Origin: Cycas panzhihuaensis
Lineage: Eukaryota; Cycadophyta
DNA: 64,000 nucleotides
Assembly (NCBI GenBank): GCA_023213395.1
Contig: CM041465.1
Location: 146,761,741 to 146,825,740, forward strand
Direction of reading: 5' to 3'
This document shows positions 34,355-47,419 of the stretch, in pieces; the first letter of the stretch is position 1, and the number at the start of each line of letters is the position of its first letter. The notes beneath the pieces were generated by a model, which saw only the letters and a list, made by a program, of their open reading frames with translations, did no database searches and was not told where the DNA came from. Position numbers and translations under genes: made by a program.

Positions 34355-34964
34355 GTGACAACAATTATGGGGCTAAAATTATGGCATGTTTTCGGCGTGG
34401 TTTCCCTCCCAAATCTTTCTCGAGGGGTTCCAAGGGGGGCGGGAGCCCCCCTTGGCCAGGGGGTGCAGGGGGGTATGGAACACCCCCGCTCCCGACCCGA
34501 AAAATTAGCCATGTAAACCTTATCAAAATGTAAAGAGGATCAGGGTCATTCGATACAAATACCCTAGATTCTACGGTTGAGATTTAGGTCTTGGATGTTC
34601 CTCTCATGTAGCCTATTTTAGGGCTTTTCTTATTATGTTGTAATATAATGCAATGTAACTGTGATGAGGGTGGTGGCTAATTGTTGTTCCTGAGAGCACT
34701 CTGTAACTGTGATGTATTGTTTTTCCATTCTACAACAATAAAGATCGATACCTTTCCTATGTGGATGTTTCCCTAGCACACTGTTAGGGTTTTACCACGT
34801 TATATCGGGTGCATATGTGATGTTTGGCTTTCATTTTCTTGTTACTATATAATCTCTGATTTTAGAACTTGCATGTAATTTTAAGTTTCGATTTCTGTAA
34901 CTAGTTGTAAGAATGTAATAGATCTTGGTGGTAGTTAAAGGGTTGGGACTTCATATTCTCAACA
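34355..34964 (+). repeat. LTR of family F (solo copy inside element E)
   Basis: Begins TGTGACAACAATTATGGGGC. It has the poly(A)-region motif GGGTTTTACCACGTTA near 34,788 that recalls the common copia LTR GGGTTTTYCCACG motif, and ends near CTCAACA. A diverged inverted copy lies at 41,092-41,721. No internal coding region or partner in the same orientation was found, so it is probably a solo LTR. No TSD was found; the 3' end is approximate. Confidence 0.7.
34424..34485 (+). other. GC-rich hairpins and G-runs in the family F LTR
   Basis: CCAAGGGGGGC (34,430-34,440) and GCCCCCCTTGG (34,445-34,455) form a perfect 11-bp stem with a 4-nt loop. A second imperfect stem (GGGGGGT...ACCCCC) follows. At least four G runs of three or more lie on the plus strand, so a quadruplex is also possible. 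Confidence 0.7.
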
Positions 34965-35906
34965 TTTTCTAAATTGTATTTTATATTTTTTATATTCTTT
35001 CTTGTATCCCTTTGAATATGTCTTCTATTCGATATTTATCTTTTAAGTTTTTAAAGTCTTTATATATGAAGTCTTTCCAATATTTATCCCACCATGTTAT
35101 AATTCTTTCATCAAATCTTGTAAGAAATATTTATGAAAAAATATCTCCAATTAGGGCAATAATCTAAAAGTATACTAATGGCCTAATCCCAAGCTTATCC
35201 ATCTATATATTCCTTAATATATAAGGAAAATAATATTCTTTCCATGTAGGGTTGAATATTAAAGCCCCTTTTGACCTTATCCAATTACTTTATAAGTCAC
35301 ACTCCTCCATCTATGCTAAAAATATGAAATATATGGCTCTATCTTTAGATATTAACATTAAATAATAATGACTATATTAAATTATCTCTAAAATAGATTA
35401 AATAATAATTTAAAATTATGGCATTTAAATCAAGATTCTAATGATTTAGATAAAATCAAAATTTGATACCTGTAATAGAAATTATGCCCCTTTTAAGGTG
35501 GGTCATGATTAGGATTTTCGGGAATTACATTGGTACTTATTACTAAAATGTCGATAACATTTAACTCTAATGTCTAATGGATTTGAAACTACTTCCAAAC
35601 AAAAGTAGATTTTTGGACACAAATTCATGAAAATTTTGAGGTTAATTAGATACTCATAACCAAAGTTATCTTCACTTGAAGTTGTAGTAATAAATTTTAA
35701 GCTTTAAAAATAATGATGGACGATATGTCGAAATAAAACTCCCTATAATTTTTGTAGCTTTCACTCTAAAACCTATAATATAACCACTTAAAATTTATAG
35801 AATAGATTTAGTCATCTTAAATCTATAATTACTTTTTCAAAATTTGCCTGTTTACACTCCAAAAAATGCAGATCTTTAGTAGGCAAAAAATAAAGCTCTA
35901 ATACCA

Positions 35907-36239
35907 TTTAGAGTGATCCTAAATTATATGTACTTCCTTAAACAAAAAGAAAAACCTAAATAGGCAAAATTGCTCCAAGTACCAAGTTCCAAGTGAAATT
36001 AGGATTGATCCAAAAGTAAAACTTATATAGTAAATTGAATTTTCCCCTATTTATAGGTGTCAACATGATTCTTTAGTAAAAAATCAACTTCAATAATAAT
36101 ATTAATGATAAAATACCCAACTTCCTAATATAAAAATTAACTTCTTTTTAAATTTAAAAATATCAACTTCTTAATAATAATAATAAAACTAACTTCTAAT
36201 GAAATAGTAACTCCCCCTCAATAGATTAGGATCATTACA
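35907..36239 (-). repeat. Element E 5' LTR (minus strand)
   Basis: Pairs with 32,606-32,945. Bordered on the low side by the primer binding site and on the high side by the TSD TTAAT. Confidence 0.85.
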
Positions 36240-36611
36240 TTAATGATATAGGTTAAGATAATAGAGTTAGTTGTGGTTAGTGTTAGTAGCACCTTATAAG
36301 GTTGCATTATGTTTAAGAGTGCACGTGAGTTAATTAAGTGTATTAACATGAGGGTTAATAATGTGCACTAAAATTAGTGATGTTGTAGTTAGTGTGAGGA
36401 TTAAGGGTAATGAGTCTATGAAGTAGTGTACATATTTTATGTATAAATGCACCCTCTTATGCATTGTAAAGTTTAATGATCATTTTATCAATCAAATTAT
36501 TATTCTTTAATGAAGTTCAATATGCTAATTTATATTTACTTACTTGAATTTTCTTAGGGTTTATTATTAAATTATTGTGGATTTTGAGTAATATATATGA
36601 GATCTATTACA

Positions 36612-38859
36612 TGTGGTATCAGAACTAGTTACAAGTTTTGAAAATCAATGTATTAATTTTCACTTATTTTTTGTTAGCTTTATATTGTTATTTCTATTAT
36701 CTTTTATTACATACTTTCATTTTGTGCATCATGTGCTTGTAACTTTATTGAGCACTTCTTTATGTAGCTTATTTGTGTATATAAGCATGGCTATTATGAT
36801 TGTAACCATTTATTTGAGAAATCTATAGACTCGTAATTGTAATCATCTTTTTTATTTTTTCCATAAATTTGGCCCAAAGTCTCTACTCAAATTGAGTTCT
36901 CTTTTAGTCCCATTAGACATCTATTCATTTTATGTTCCACTATAGATCCACACCTTAGTTTCTACCTTTGTTGGATTATAGCAATCATTATTCCAACATA
37001 TTTATCATGTAAGCAAGTGTATTTTCTTCCATCTATTATGAGTGATCTAATAGTGAGTGCATGGTAACTCTATATGTTAAGAACGCATTAGTATTATTTA
37101 TGGTAAGTAACATTGGATTCTTGAAGTCTAAATTTAATCTGCAACTACCATGGATTAAATCCTTACTTCCATTTGTATATAAAAGTTTCATAATATCGCA
37201 AACCCTACATAAATGTGCTCATGGAGAATGAGTGACCTTTTTACACTTATTTTGAGCAACTAAATATTAGATCTCAATGTTTTTCAGTGTTTCAAGACTT
37301 ATATGATTTGTCTTTACCTAGAGAAGGAAACCCATTAACTTTTGTTTTGTGATCCATGCTTCAAATCATTCAATTTTTGTTGCCAAAGTCATGTAAGTTC
37401 ACTAGTCAACTCTGTTGAATATAGTCAATGTGAAAAATAAAGCAATGATTAAAATTATTCACTTTATTTATTCTAAGGTTATATGGTTAATTAAACTATA
37501 TGTGAATGTGATTATCAATCCACCTAACCCGTCACATAATGTCACATAGGGCTTCTTCATGATCGAGAGCTAATGAATAAAAGGGGTTAAAGATAATTAA
37601 AGAAACCATATGGGAAATTTGATATCTATGTGTATATTTTAGCCTATATTCTATTCATATGAACTTAGAATTCAATTCTATCTAATTCGATAGAATTTAT
37701 GTTTTGAAGGCTTTATTTTAAGCTATTATATGACCTATTTTGGAGTTCTTTCATACTATATATTAAAGTTTAAAATCAAGTCTTTTAGTTTTATAATGGA
37801 TTATATTGTATGCTTTCCATTATGTTGAGGTCATTCAGATGTTGGCAAAAAAGCCATTGCTTTTGAGGTCATAGTATTTTCTTCATAGTTAATATCTTCA
37901 AAAACAAAAAGAAAACATTATTCATCATTCTAAATAACCTCATTAAGTTTAAGCTTAGTGGCTTTATTGATCTTTAAGAGTGAATCACTATATTTATGAT
38001 ATTTTATAAGGATTCACTCTATGATGAGAATGAAGATAGTTAAATCTTGACTGCCTCTAATCATTTGGATAATCACCTCTATTGGTGGGCAAAAACTTGG
38101 TGCTACACATACCACATATGCAATTGGAAAGTATTCATTTCATGTCTTTACCAATATGTTATGGAAAAGATATCTCTTTGTAAGGAATGAAAGCTAGATA
38201 TAGGGAAGTGAGAAAAGGACCATCTTGATAAACTAAAAGTGACTCTATCAAAAAATGAAATTGTGGAAATTAAATCTCATTAACTCCTAAGTATCAAGGT
38301 AAGTTTTTTCTTTTCATAGACTTTTAATGAGCATATTGAAGTCCCTTCCTTACCTACATCTCCACCAAATAATAATGGGATCATCATTAAGTCAGCCATC
38401 TTGGAAGAAGTCACTATGTTCCCTGCTATATAAGGTGAATATTTGGATGATAAGGAAAATCCTCTTTCCCCACAAGGTGGTAATTTGGATAATAATATGG
38501 TCTTTCTTCTTGAGATCTTTTAATAAAATACTCATAATCCTAGCACAATTAAGGGGAAACCACAATCTTACAATTTACAAGTGCATTTGGGTCCCTACTT
38601 TTATGGTTCTCTAATTTATTATATCATGGGTCTTTATTTCTTTGATCATGATATCCAGTCAAGGGGACCACACTATTTTGATTCCTAAAATTAGTTAATA
38701 GGTACCATACATCATTTCTCACCATCAAGTTATGCAATAAAAATCTCTTCCCATTAACACTAGGACCAAATAGCTACCTACAAAATTTTAGTAGTAGTAA
38801 GGGGTGCTTATATCAAATTTTGATGGTTGAGAGCAACCATCTTGTAAAGGGAAGGGGAA
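36612..38859 (+). pseudogene. Element D internal region, possible gag-only relic
   Basis: No pol domain seen. Around 38,030-38,330 there is a faint gag-like reading (NHLDNHLYWWAKTW, then DKLKVTLSKNEIVEI), where the WW pair recalls the Retrotrans_gag core. Stops interrupt it. The identification is weak; the rest is AT-rich with chance frames (36,613-36,828; 38,327-38,614). Confidence 0.35.
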
Positions 38860-39271
38860 TGTTATGGTCCCCACAACCTAGGAATGGTATAGCCTAGTAT
38901 ATTGATGTTAAAAATTAAGATAATAGAGTTAGTGATTATTAGTATTAATAGAATCTTATGTGCTTGCATTATGTTTAAGAGTGTATAAGAGTTAAGCAAG
39001 CGTGTTACCATGAGAGTTAATAATGTACACTAGAATTAATATTGTGGCAGTTAGTATGAGGATTAAGGGTAATGAGTATATGAAGTTGTGCATATTTTAT
39101 ATATAAATGCACCCTCCTACATATTGTAAAGGCTAATGACCATTTTATCAATCAAACTATTATTCTCTAATGAGGATCAATATGTTAATTTTCATTTGCT
39201 TACTTGATTTTTCTTGGGGTTTACTATTAAATTCTTGTGGATTTTAAGTTATAGATGTTAGATCTATTATA
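38860..39271 (+). repeat. Element D 3' LTR
   Basis: Begins TGTTATGGTCCCCACAACCT and matches 32,569-32,605 (TGTTACGGTCCCCACAACTT) followed by 36,245-36,611 once element E is removed. Bordered by ATGAA. Confidence 0.9.
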
Positions 39272-39276
39272 ATGAA

Positions 39277-41091
39277 GTATAAATCACAAATATTTTATAC
39301 TAAATGCATGTACTTTTATAAATTTAATGAGCACATTTGACACAAATACATAAATTGTAATACCTTCACCTTGTATACATTATATATTTTATTTTTGTAT
39401 GTTTATTTCATGATATGATATAATCATCTGTTGTGTTATAAACCAAAGCCAGGTAAAGTATTTTACTAGATTTATGGAGATGCACCTAAAAGAACTTTCA
39501 TGTTTCATGAATATGATATCATGTAAGTTTAGAGCTCATGAGGCTATATATATGTGGATATCCTAGAGACTAAATGCTCATGCAAAAACAAATGATATAA
39601 ATATCAAAGTCCACTAATAATATGGCTAGATTACTTAAAGATTAAAAAAATAGGAAGATACAATATAATTATGAGAGGGAAACATATGAGGTAGCATTAG
39701 AAACTTATGGGTTATAGTTTTTTGAAAGTGAGTGTATGGGGTTTAAAAATTAATGTTATTAATGACTATCATTTTGACAAGGTAACTAGCTAATAACATT
39801 ATTTAAAAAATAAGTTTAGGAGATATGAGACCATGGCCCTTGTGATACAATTTTATAATATAATTAGAAGGTGATGAATTCTCTAATCATTTCTAGAATA
39901 CAATTAGAAAAGGAGATTTCTCTTAATAATCACCTAAAAGTCAAAATTATACTTACCTCTTCATTTTACACATACCTATATACATACTTACATGATTATG
40001 TGCATTTTCTCCTTCTTTATTCTCTCTTTATTTTGTATCCTTCATTCATCCTTTGTTCATTCTTTTTTATCTAATCTAAGTTATAAAGGTATCTAGTTCC
40101 TATGCATTTTGGCTTAATGCACAAGAAGTTTTGTTTATATGACTAATGGGGATCTTTATTCCTTATTTTTAATAATTTATTCTTGAGTTCTTTTTCTTCT
40201 CATTTTCTTAGAGTTTGGAATCATCTAATTTGTGAGGAGAAATGACATGACGTAGGGTTTTGTTATTTAAATGAAATAGTGATGTACTTTTTTTTTTCTT
40301 TAATGTATGCAATGGTGGAAAATGATGCTCTCTACTATATTAGTAAGTACTATGCAATGCTCATATTTTTCTATATAGCCCCAGTAGTGATTCTATGAAC
40401 TAAGAGGGGTTTTGTTAATATTTGTGACTACAAGTACCTAACTTTAATATGATTCTAAGGAGAATAGGTGGATTCCAAGGGGGTTATTATGTGATTGCAT
40501 CTCATATCTGGTTACACTCTTACCATGGCATGATTCCATGTGTCATATTTTAATGTGAATCCTAATCTTAGTAAGACTTTAAGATCACTCCCACCAGGGG
40601 TACCTAAGACAACTAACATCAAGGAGGTCCTAGGGTGTGGGACCTAGAATGAGGTCCTAAGTGGCCCATGTAGGGCACTTATTCACCACTTAGGTGAGGA
40701 TTCAAGATATACAAGCATAGTCTTCTTCCCTTCACTTAGGGTTTTGGAGGAATAAGGGGATGGCAACGTTTCCACTTCCTCTAGGCTTTTAGACAACTGA
40801 AGTATGTCTTCCTTTCCCTTTACACCATGATTGGGCAAGTTCCTTTGACAAGGGACCAATGTGGCATGAAAGAAAAAGGACAATAAAAGAAAGGAGTGAA
40901 GGGACCAAATGAGCGTAAGATCACTTGGTAGAATAATGAAGGTATGGTTTTGTTATATTGTTATATTAGCAAAATGGTGTAGATGTAACTTTTGAAGGAG
41001 AAACAAAAAGAAGATAATGTGAATAAGAGGAAAAGGAGGAGCAAGAAAAGAATAAAGTAAGAAAATAACCTTACTCTTATTTACTCTAACA
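39277..41091. other. Unassigned AT-rich DNA
   Basis: No supported gene or paired repeat. Open frames 39,871-40,074 (plus) and 40,683-40,883 (minus) have no recognisable domain. The C/G content rises near 40,580-40,900. Confidence 0.45.
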
Positions 41092-41721
41092 TGTTAAAAA
41101 AACCTTATCTAAATAACCTAAAACACTAACCACCAAGATCTAACTATTTTGCAATAATAAAAAGGATTTGAAACTATAATAAATATAAGCATAAAAAACT
41201 AGAGATTATTTAACATATATAAGAAAGCATACACATTACCTAGTACATCAATTTCAATGTGGTAAAACCCTAACAAAGTGCTATAGAAACATTCACACAA
41301 GAAAGGTATTGATCTTTATTAGTCAATAATGAAAGATTATATATGTAGTCACCACAAATTTTCATAGCAGTAACAACTAATAACTGCCCACTTGTAATGC
41401 AATGCAATACAATATAATGTGATATAATTACCCTAAAAATAGGTTATAAGAGAGGCACACCAATCGTAGCCATGAGATCTAGGTCTTTTGAAGAACAACC
41501 TAGATTCTCTTTACAATTTGATAGGTTTTAAGCCATAGCTTTTTGCTTTAGGGGATACTACCCCTAAACCCCCACTTGTGGGGTCGCATTCCATGTCCCC
41601 CACACCCCTCTTAGCTAAGGCAGGTTACCGCCCCCCTTGAATCCCCCCGAGAAAATATTGGTGAGGAAACCATACCAATAAAGGCCCAAAAAATTAAAGC
41701 CTTCTCATAATTATTGTCACA
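41092..41721 (-). repeat. Inverted copy of the family F LTR
   Basis: The reverse complement runs from TGTGACAATAATTATGAG at 41,721 through the GC-rich G-run block (41,560-41,650), CAATAAAGATC-like sequence and GGGTTTTACCACATTG, ending near TTTAACA at 41,092. It aligns along its length with 34,355-34,964. No flanking TSD was found. Confidence 0.7.
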
Positions 41722-43589
41722 CATCTAATATGACACTCTTTTTCTTTCCCCTACCTTTCCTTTTTCTTTGCTTTTCATAAAATGATAAACATACCAAATG
41801 AAGAAAGGTAATGAGAATGTAACTAAGAGGAAATAAAGGGGAAAAAGTAAGGGATCCTTTCCAATGTGAAAACCCTTACTTTCAACTTTTTTTACAAAAA
41901 AAAAGAGAGACTAACTTCCCTTTTATAAGTTAATTTCTTCCTACTTTTCCTTATGGCTAAAATACTTTCTATCTCCCTTATTTTCTCTTTTAATAATGAA
42001 GTAACTTGAAAAAGAACAAAGGGGGCAAGGAGTTTCTATAAGAGGGAATAAGGTAAGAATGTTAATAAGAAACAAAATAACAATAAGGAATTTGGAGGAA
42101 GTGCATCTAGATTTAATTAATGGTTGGAGGCATCTTTCCCCGTCCTTCCTTCAGATGCTCCTATTATAAAATGCCAAAAGTAACAAACATGAAATAGGAG
42201 GGGAGAAAGGCACCTTAGAATGGCACAACCTCCCCTATGTAAGTGGTTTCCCTAGTTGTAATAAGGAAAACCTCTACAACAAACCATACAACTTAGTGGA
42301 TGTATGCACAAATGGGAAGGAGGGATCATACAAATTCTTACCCTGCCTTCTACAATCAAAGCAAAAAGAAACTACCAATTCGTATAACTCTACCTATGCA
42401 ACTTCGTGAAAGAGCATGGAAGGAAAGAGTGAAATGAGTCTCATAATCAAGAAACCATTGGCACATTTGAACCAAGATCACCAATGGAGGGATATTCGTC
42501 AAATTGGGCATATCACTCATATGCTTTTGATTCCTATCCTAAAAAATCATATCCTCTTCAAGATCCTACCCAAGAGGGCGAGGACCCTATTTACTGCCTA
42601 GGTGATTAGACACATCTGAATTTTTGCCCCTACCCTATGTAGGGTGTAAGGGGACACTTCCCTATGGACCACTCTCATTTTGATGAGAGAGCCCATGATG
42701 ACCGTCTTTCGAGTTCTGCTTAATATGAGCCCTCTACCTCATATGAGCAAGCTTAAACTCCTCCTAGTGATGTAGTAGAGGCATTGAGGAAATGTTTCAA
42801 AGCCATGAGTACCCAACCACCTCTAAAGTGTTTAGAGCGCTTCCTTTAGAGCATTACTTCACCTTCTTCCATCTCCATTCCACTTGCATTGTCCCAATCT
42901 ATGTCCTCTTTGGCAACGGGACCTATTCTTATAGCCCCTCCACCCATGAGTGATCCCTTGACCCAAGGGATGCCCCATGGGATGTTAATTACATAAATAG
43001 GTTTAAGCATACCTCCCCCTACCCAATCAATGGTGTCACAATCAATTGTGGCCCATGCCCATTTAATTCAACCCTGAGTCCCTTCACAATCCCACGCTTC
43101 AGGTTATGGAGGATCCATCCCCATTCACCCTTGTCCATAACACATGGACTCTTTGCTCTACGTACCCCTAGGTTACATATCCTAGCCTTGGGCGCATTGA
43201 GTGATAAACCCTCTTTTATCCTATGGGGTAGATCCACTCCATCCCTATGGGGTTACACCCTATGTATGTGAACCCTATGGGCAAAACCTCGTCCCTTACC
43301 CTACACCATCTTCTATATGTATAACTTCGTACACGGAGCCTTTGTAAGAGGGATCTACTCCCCCTCCTATCTCACATCCCTATGTGACATCATCTTAGGG
43401 TACATATCCATGGATTTCTATTACACATGCAAGGTGATATCCTCTCACCCAACTTCTTATGTGGTATACCCCCAAATGAGGGTAGCCCCTTCTTGTCAAA
43501 TAAGTGGGGACCCTTATGCTTCTTACACTTATCCTTCCTATCCCCCAAACAATGGGAGTGGGTATTCATACCTATCTCCCTCTACTTCT
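41722..43589. other. 5' region of gypsy element G, no clear coding
   Basis: The sequence shifts from AT-rich to C-rich around 42,600-43,590. Pro/Ser-rich plus-strand frames (for example 43,317-43,592 with repeated YPS) may be the low-complexity N-terminal gag extension of element G, but stops are frequent. A 5' LTR of G could not be identified. Confidence 0.4.
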
Positions 43590-44047
43590 TAAGTTGATTT
43601 ATTAACTCAACCTAGGATCCATCCTTTCATTGATTATCGATCAACTCCCTTATCCATCGAGGCTCTCAGGACCAACCTGTCACCTCATCCTTTTGAAGTG
43701 CCTAAGTTTGATGATACTTCCTTGCAAGACCTGACCAAGCATGTTAGAGGCTTTTCCATAGCATGTATCGATTATTGGGCTTATGACCAAATTTTAATAG
43801 AATTACTTCCAAGATCCTTATAGGGAGATGCATTGAAATGGTTCTACCATCTCCCTACCCATTCTATCTTTACCTTCTAGTAGTTAGTTGATGAATTTGT
43901 CAACTACTTTAATGTAGCCCAACCCTTCAAAAGTGAGGTCAAGGCTCTCTTATCATTGAAACAAGGTCACGATGAACTCAATCATGACTTTGTGAGACAT
44001 CTCTATGATCTCCTTCACTCCTCCAAGGCCACCTTGCCTAAGGAATT
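43590..44047 (+). pseudogene. Element G gag relic, first part
   Basis: Reads FEVPKFDDTSLQDLTKHV, later ELLPRSL, a stop, then GDALKWFYHLPTHSI and EFVNYF, then ALLSLKQGHDELNHDF. This is the Retrotrans_gag domain with its central W-F-LP motif. It breaks off at copia H within the frame and resumes at 51,049. Confidence 0.85.
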
Positions 44048-44451
44048 TGTTAGGAATATTAATGTTATCTTTATGTCACATGTCAATATTATAAATTTAA
44101 GTTATTAAAGTTAATTTTATAAAGTTAATATTTGATAATTATTAATTATGTAAGCTCATTGAAATGAGTGACTACACATTCCAACGAACCTCTTACTCCT
44201 TAAAAATATCTTCCTAGAACTTAGGAGGTTGACTGAAGGAGGTTTTACCTAGTGTAGGTTGGTTGGGTTAATATTCTAAATATGTATTGTATATATCAAT
44301 GAGTTAATATAGCATTAGATTTAGAGGTGGTTTTTCTTCCCCAGAAGGGGTTTTTCACCTGCCACATCATGTGTATCTGTGCAATGTCTTTTTGTTATTG
44401 TTCTGTGCTTTGCATTTTATCCTAATGTTGCATATGATACCTATTTCAACA
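44048..44451 (+). repeat. Copia H 5' LTR
   Basis: Near-identical to 50,646-51,048 along its whole length, the best-preserved long LTR pair in the window; H is therefore among the younger insertions. Confidence 0.95.
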
Positions 44452-44539
44452 TGGTGTTAGGGTTGCCTCTCTATCTACATGTTGTTGTAACTATAGGGTA
44501 TGCAAGAACCATAGGTTATCTTCCAACACCTCCAAGGCA

Positions 44540-45620
44540 TTTCTTATAGTATTCAAATTCCTAGTCTCTACAAACTTATCTGCTTTTTGTATGAAATCAC
44601 CACATTGTATTGTAGGATCACCATTCTAAATGTGTTGGTGTTGTTGTTGTTACCGTTTCTATCCAGAAATGGGAATATGCAAATGTCTTCCAGCGTTCTA
44701 ATCTTACGAATTCTGGTAATGCCGTTATTAAAAACAACCAAGAAATGGTCATTGCTAACTTCCATGCATTCAACGATAATTCCAACTACCATCTCCTCTT
44801 TAACCCTGAAGTCAATCACGTAGGTCTCGAGATCAAACATGGAAAGCTTCAAATGAGTCGCCATTAATAACAAGCCGTCACCACCGATCTGGACACGGCC
44901 GATGCATTCTACTTATTCTATGAGCAAATGCCATCCCCTCAGAGCGTTAGGTTCTGTTATACCTCCAGCATTAAACAACAATTCTTCCGTCACGGTGTTC
45001 CATATGTGGCAAGCGTGACACAGAATCCCTGCGTATAATCTCCTCACTCTTCATTTCAATGTTTAGAGACTTTTTTTTTTCTCCCCTTCCATCTACTTTC
45101 TTGCTTGCAAACAAAAATAGGGTCCTATCAAGGCGATCACATCCAAGCTGAGATTTTAAACAAAACCCAATTGGCCCTTTGTCACGTGGTATGGTGACCT
45201 ACGGTATATAGAGTGTAGGAAACATTGTCATGGAGGTCAGAAACATTGCCAAGGAAATCACTGGGGTTTGAAAACAAGTAAGCATTGACCATGATCCCAA
45301 ACAATGCTCGATGCCATCCCCAACATCACTACCACATGTAATGCAGAGGGATTTTACCAGAGGGAAGAACCAGATGCCAAGGCAACAACGATTGAGAAGA
45401 AAGACAAAGCTATCGTCCAACGCCATCCCAACGCCATCGTCGATCAAGTTGAATTAAAGCCGAAGAATGGAGAATGAGTGAATGAAATTCCATCGTCGCC
45501 ACCATTCGAAGAACCCGCAACTAAGATAGGGTTTCATCCTTAAGATAAACCCAAAAACCAAATAAATTTCATCCTAAAGTTTTTGCAAACACAAAAAATA
45601 CTCCAACTTAATTTATTAAT
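44540..45620 (-). other. Host-like antisense segment in the copia H leader
   Basis: Sequence here has CpG-containing, balanced composition unlike the element. On the minus strand it carries AAACCCTAT (telo-box-like, 45,527-45,535), then open frames 45,199-45,447 (82 codons) and 44,568-44,873 (101 codons; LKLSMFDLETYVIDF, then EEMVVGIIVECMEVSND). I recognise no domain. It looks like captured cellular DNA or a promoter/5' exon fragment carried in antisense, but this is inference. Confidence 0.45.
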
Positions 45621-45639
45621 CATTCGGGTCTGTGCATCG

Positions 45640-46430
45640 CTCCCCGCCCCTACTCCCCCACTTTTTTTTTTTTTATAATATTGATTGAAGCAAAATTAAT
45701 CACCCCCTTGCCTTTAGTTAAATCAAAACATTAGTTTTTTAAATATTCTCAAAAAAATTATTTATGCAACTAATTTACAACACTTGATTTCATTCAATAA
45801 TCACTCTATTTAAATTTTCCTTTTTGTTATTAAAAGATAATTAAAGGGTAATCATCACTATAAAAATTAGGCTAAATAACCCCTTTCACTACTCTTAAAT
45901 GAAATCATTAATTATATAATCCATTATAAGGTGGTTTTGATAATTGGAGCATTAAATGCCCTAATCATAAGCTTGAAAAGTATTAACACTTGTCTTTAAT
46001 CTTTTTCATTTATAACTTGTAACTTGTTTAAATTAAATTTTCTCTCATTTATCCTTTTAAGTCCTTTCTTTATCACTAGTCAACTTTATACAAATCAATG
46101 CTATGTCTCTTTACTTAATTAATAAATAAAGTTATAATAATAATAACTTTTTTCTAGAAAAGGGAGTATTTATCTTTTTTTTTCTCTAAAGGGAAGGTAT
46201 CTAAATAAAATATCTCAAATAATAGTAATGATTTCAAGCTCTCTTATTTTTTAAAACTAAAATTACCATAAATATTTGATAAAATATATTTATTAATTAT
46301 TAATGGTAAATTAAAAGGATTGCTCTAATGTTTAGTGTTTTTTCTTATGACTTATTCACCTACATTTTATACCAAACATATTCAATTTTTTCTCTAAAAA
46401 GATTTCTAAACGTCATTCCTAATTCCCAAT
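45640..46430. other. AT-rich part of the copia H leader
   Basis: A poly-T run near 45,663-45,674, then AT-rich sequence without coding content up to the start of gag. The 66-codon frame 46,328-46,528 merges into worn gag. Confidence 0.5.
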
Positions 46431-46439
46431 ATGACACTT

Positions 46440-47336
46440 ATGCTAGGAATAATCACTTGTATACCAATTCCAATTTTAAATGGCTCAAATTATGTCGACT
46501 AGAAAAATCGAATATCCCATCAACTTAAACGACAAAAGATATGACGATATGTTACAAATGAATTTACAAAACCAAAAGATGAAAAATCAAAAAGCTATAT
46601 GGAGTCCTAGGCACTATCTTATCGTCTCTTTCACTAGACATTAGTCAACAATTCTCTGATTCAGACGGTCTTGCCATTATCTAGAATACTCTCAAGGAAA
46701 AGTACGATAAGGTCGACTCTCAGCAATTGGCTATCTTAGAACAACAATTGTATGATCTCAATTATGATGACTTTTCCAAAGTCAAATATTTCTTATCAAA
46801 AATTTAATTTATCAATAAAGAATTAGGAAATTATATTAAATCTTCAATAAAAGTAAGTGATAAAGAAGAAAAAGTTGCACATGCCAAAGATGACGATACA
46901 CTCATCTGTCTAGCAATAAACAAACTTTTGAAGCATTTTAATCTCTTCAAGACTGCTAGACAGCAAGATGGTAATCCACCAGTAACCTTCAATCAGCAAA
47001 CAAATCAATTGATAGAACACCAAATAATGTTGATTCAAACCAGAAAATTAAAAGATCTTTCTCAAGCTTTCTTTTCAAAATCAAAGACACAAAATGAAAC
47101 TAAACATCAAAATAATTATAATAGTAATCCTAAGTTTAAGAAACCTCACAGAGGTCCACCAACTACTTCTCAAAATAATACTACGTATTTTAGACCACCA
47201 AAATACCAAAATACCTCTAAACAGTCTGTTTTAAAATGGAACACTGTAAATCCTTCACAGAACATTAGTTGTGCTTATTGCCATAAAAAATGACACACTA
47301 TTGATGTCCGTAGAAATAGAATAGCTTTAGAAGCTT
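46440..47336 (+). pseudogene. Copia H gag relic
   Basis: UBN2-type gag residues (LKEKYDKVDSQQLAILEQQL, then YDLNYDDFSKVKYFL). A Gln/Asn/Lys-rich tail leads to a zinc knuckle CAYCHKK at 47,273. The knuckle's Gly codon has become TGA and its last Cys is Arg. The open piece 46,928-47,293 is the tail. Confidence 0.85.
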
Positions 47337-47419
47337 AGAAAGCTTCTAAGGGAATTCAATCACAACCCCAATCTCACAATCATTCTTTAACTGATATAAT
47401 ATCTGCTTTTATTGCTCTA

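Larger units (their letters stand above)
32606..36239 (-). mobile_element. LTR element E inserted in the 5' LTR of D
   Basis: Direct repeats at 32,606-32,945 and 35,907-36,239 start with TG-like and end with CA, flanked by TTAAT at 32,601-32,605 and TTAAT at 36,240-36,244 (perfect TSD). On the minus strand the right LTR is followed by TGGTATTAGAGC (35,894-35,905), a primer binding site, so E lies on the minus strand. The 3-kb body shows no gag or pol and carries an LTR of another family (34,355-34,964). It fits a large non-coding, non-autonomous LTR element. Confidence 0.9.
32569..39271 (+). mobile_element. LTR element D with perfect TSD, 5' LTR split by element E
   Basis: The 3' LTR is 38,860-39,271. 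The 5' LTR is in two parts, 32,569-32,605 and 36,245-36,611, with element E between them. Flanks are ATGAA at 32,564-32,568 and ATGAA at 39,272-39,276. A primer binding site TGGTATCAGAAC lies at 36,614-36,625, and a polypurine tract (AAAGGGAAGGGGA) precedes the 3' LTR. The 2.2-kb internal region has no integrase or RT, so D was probably non-autonomous. Confidence 0.9.
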
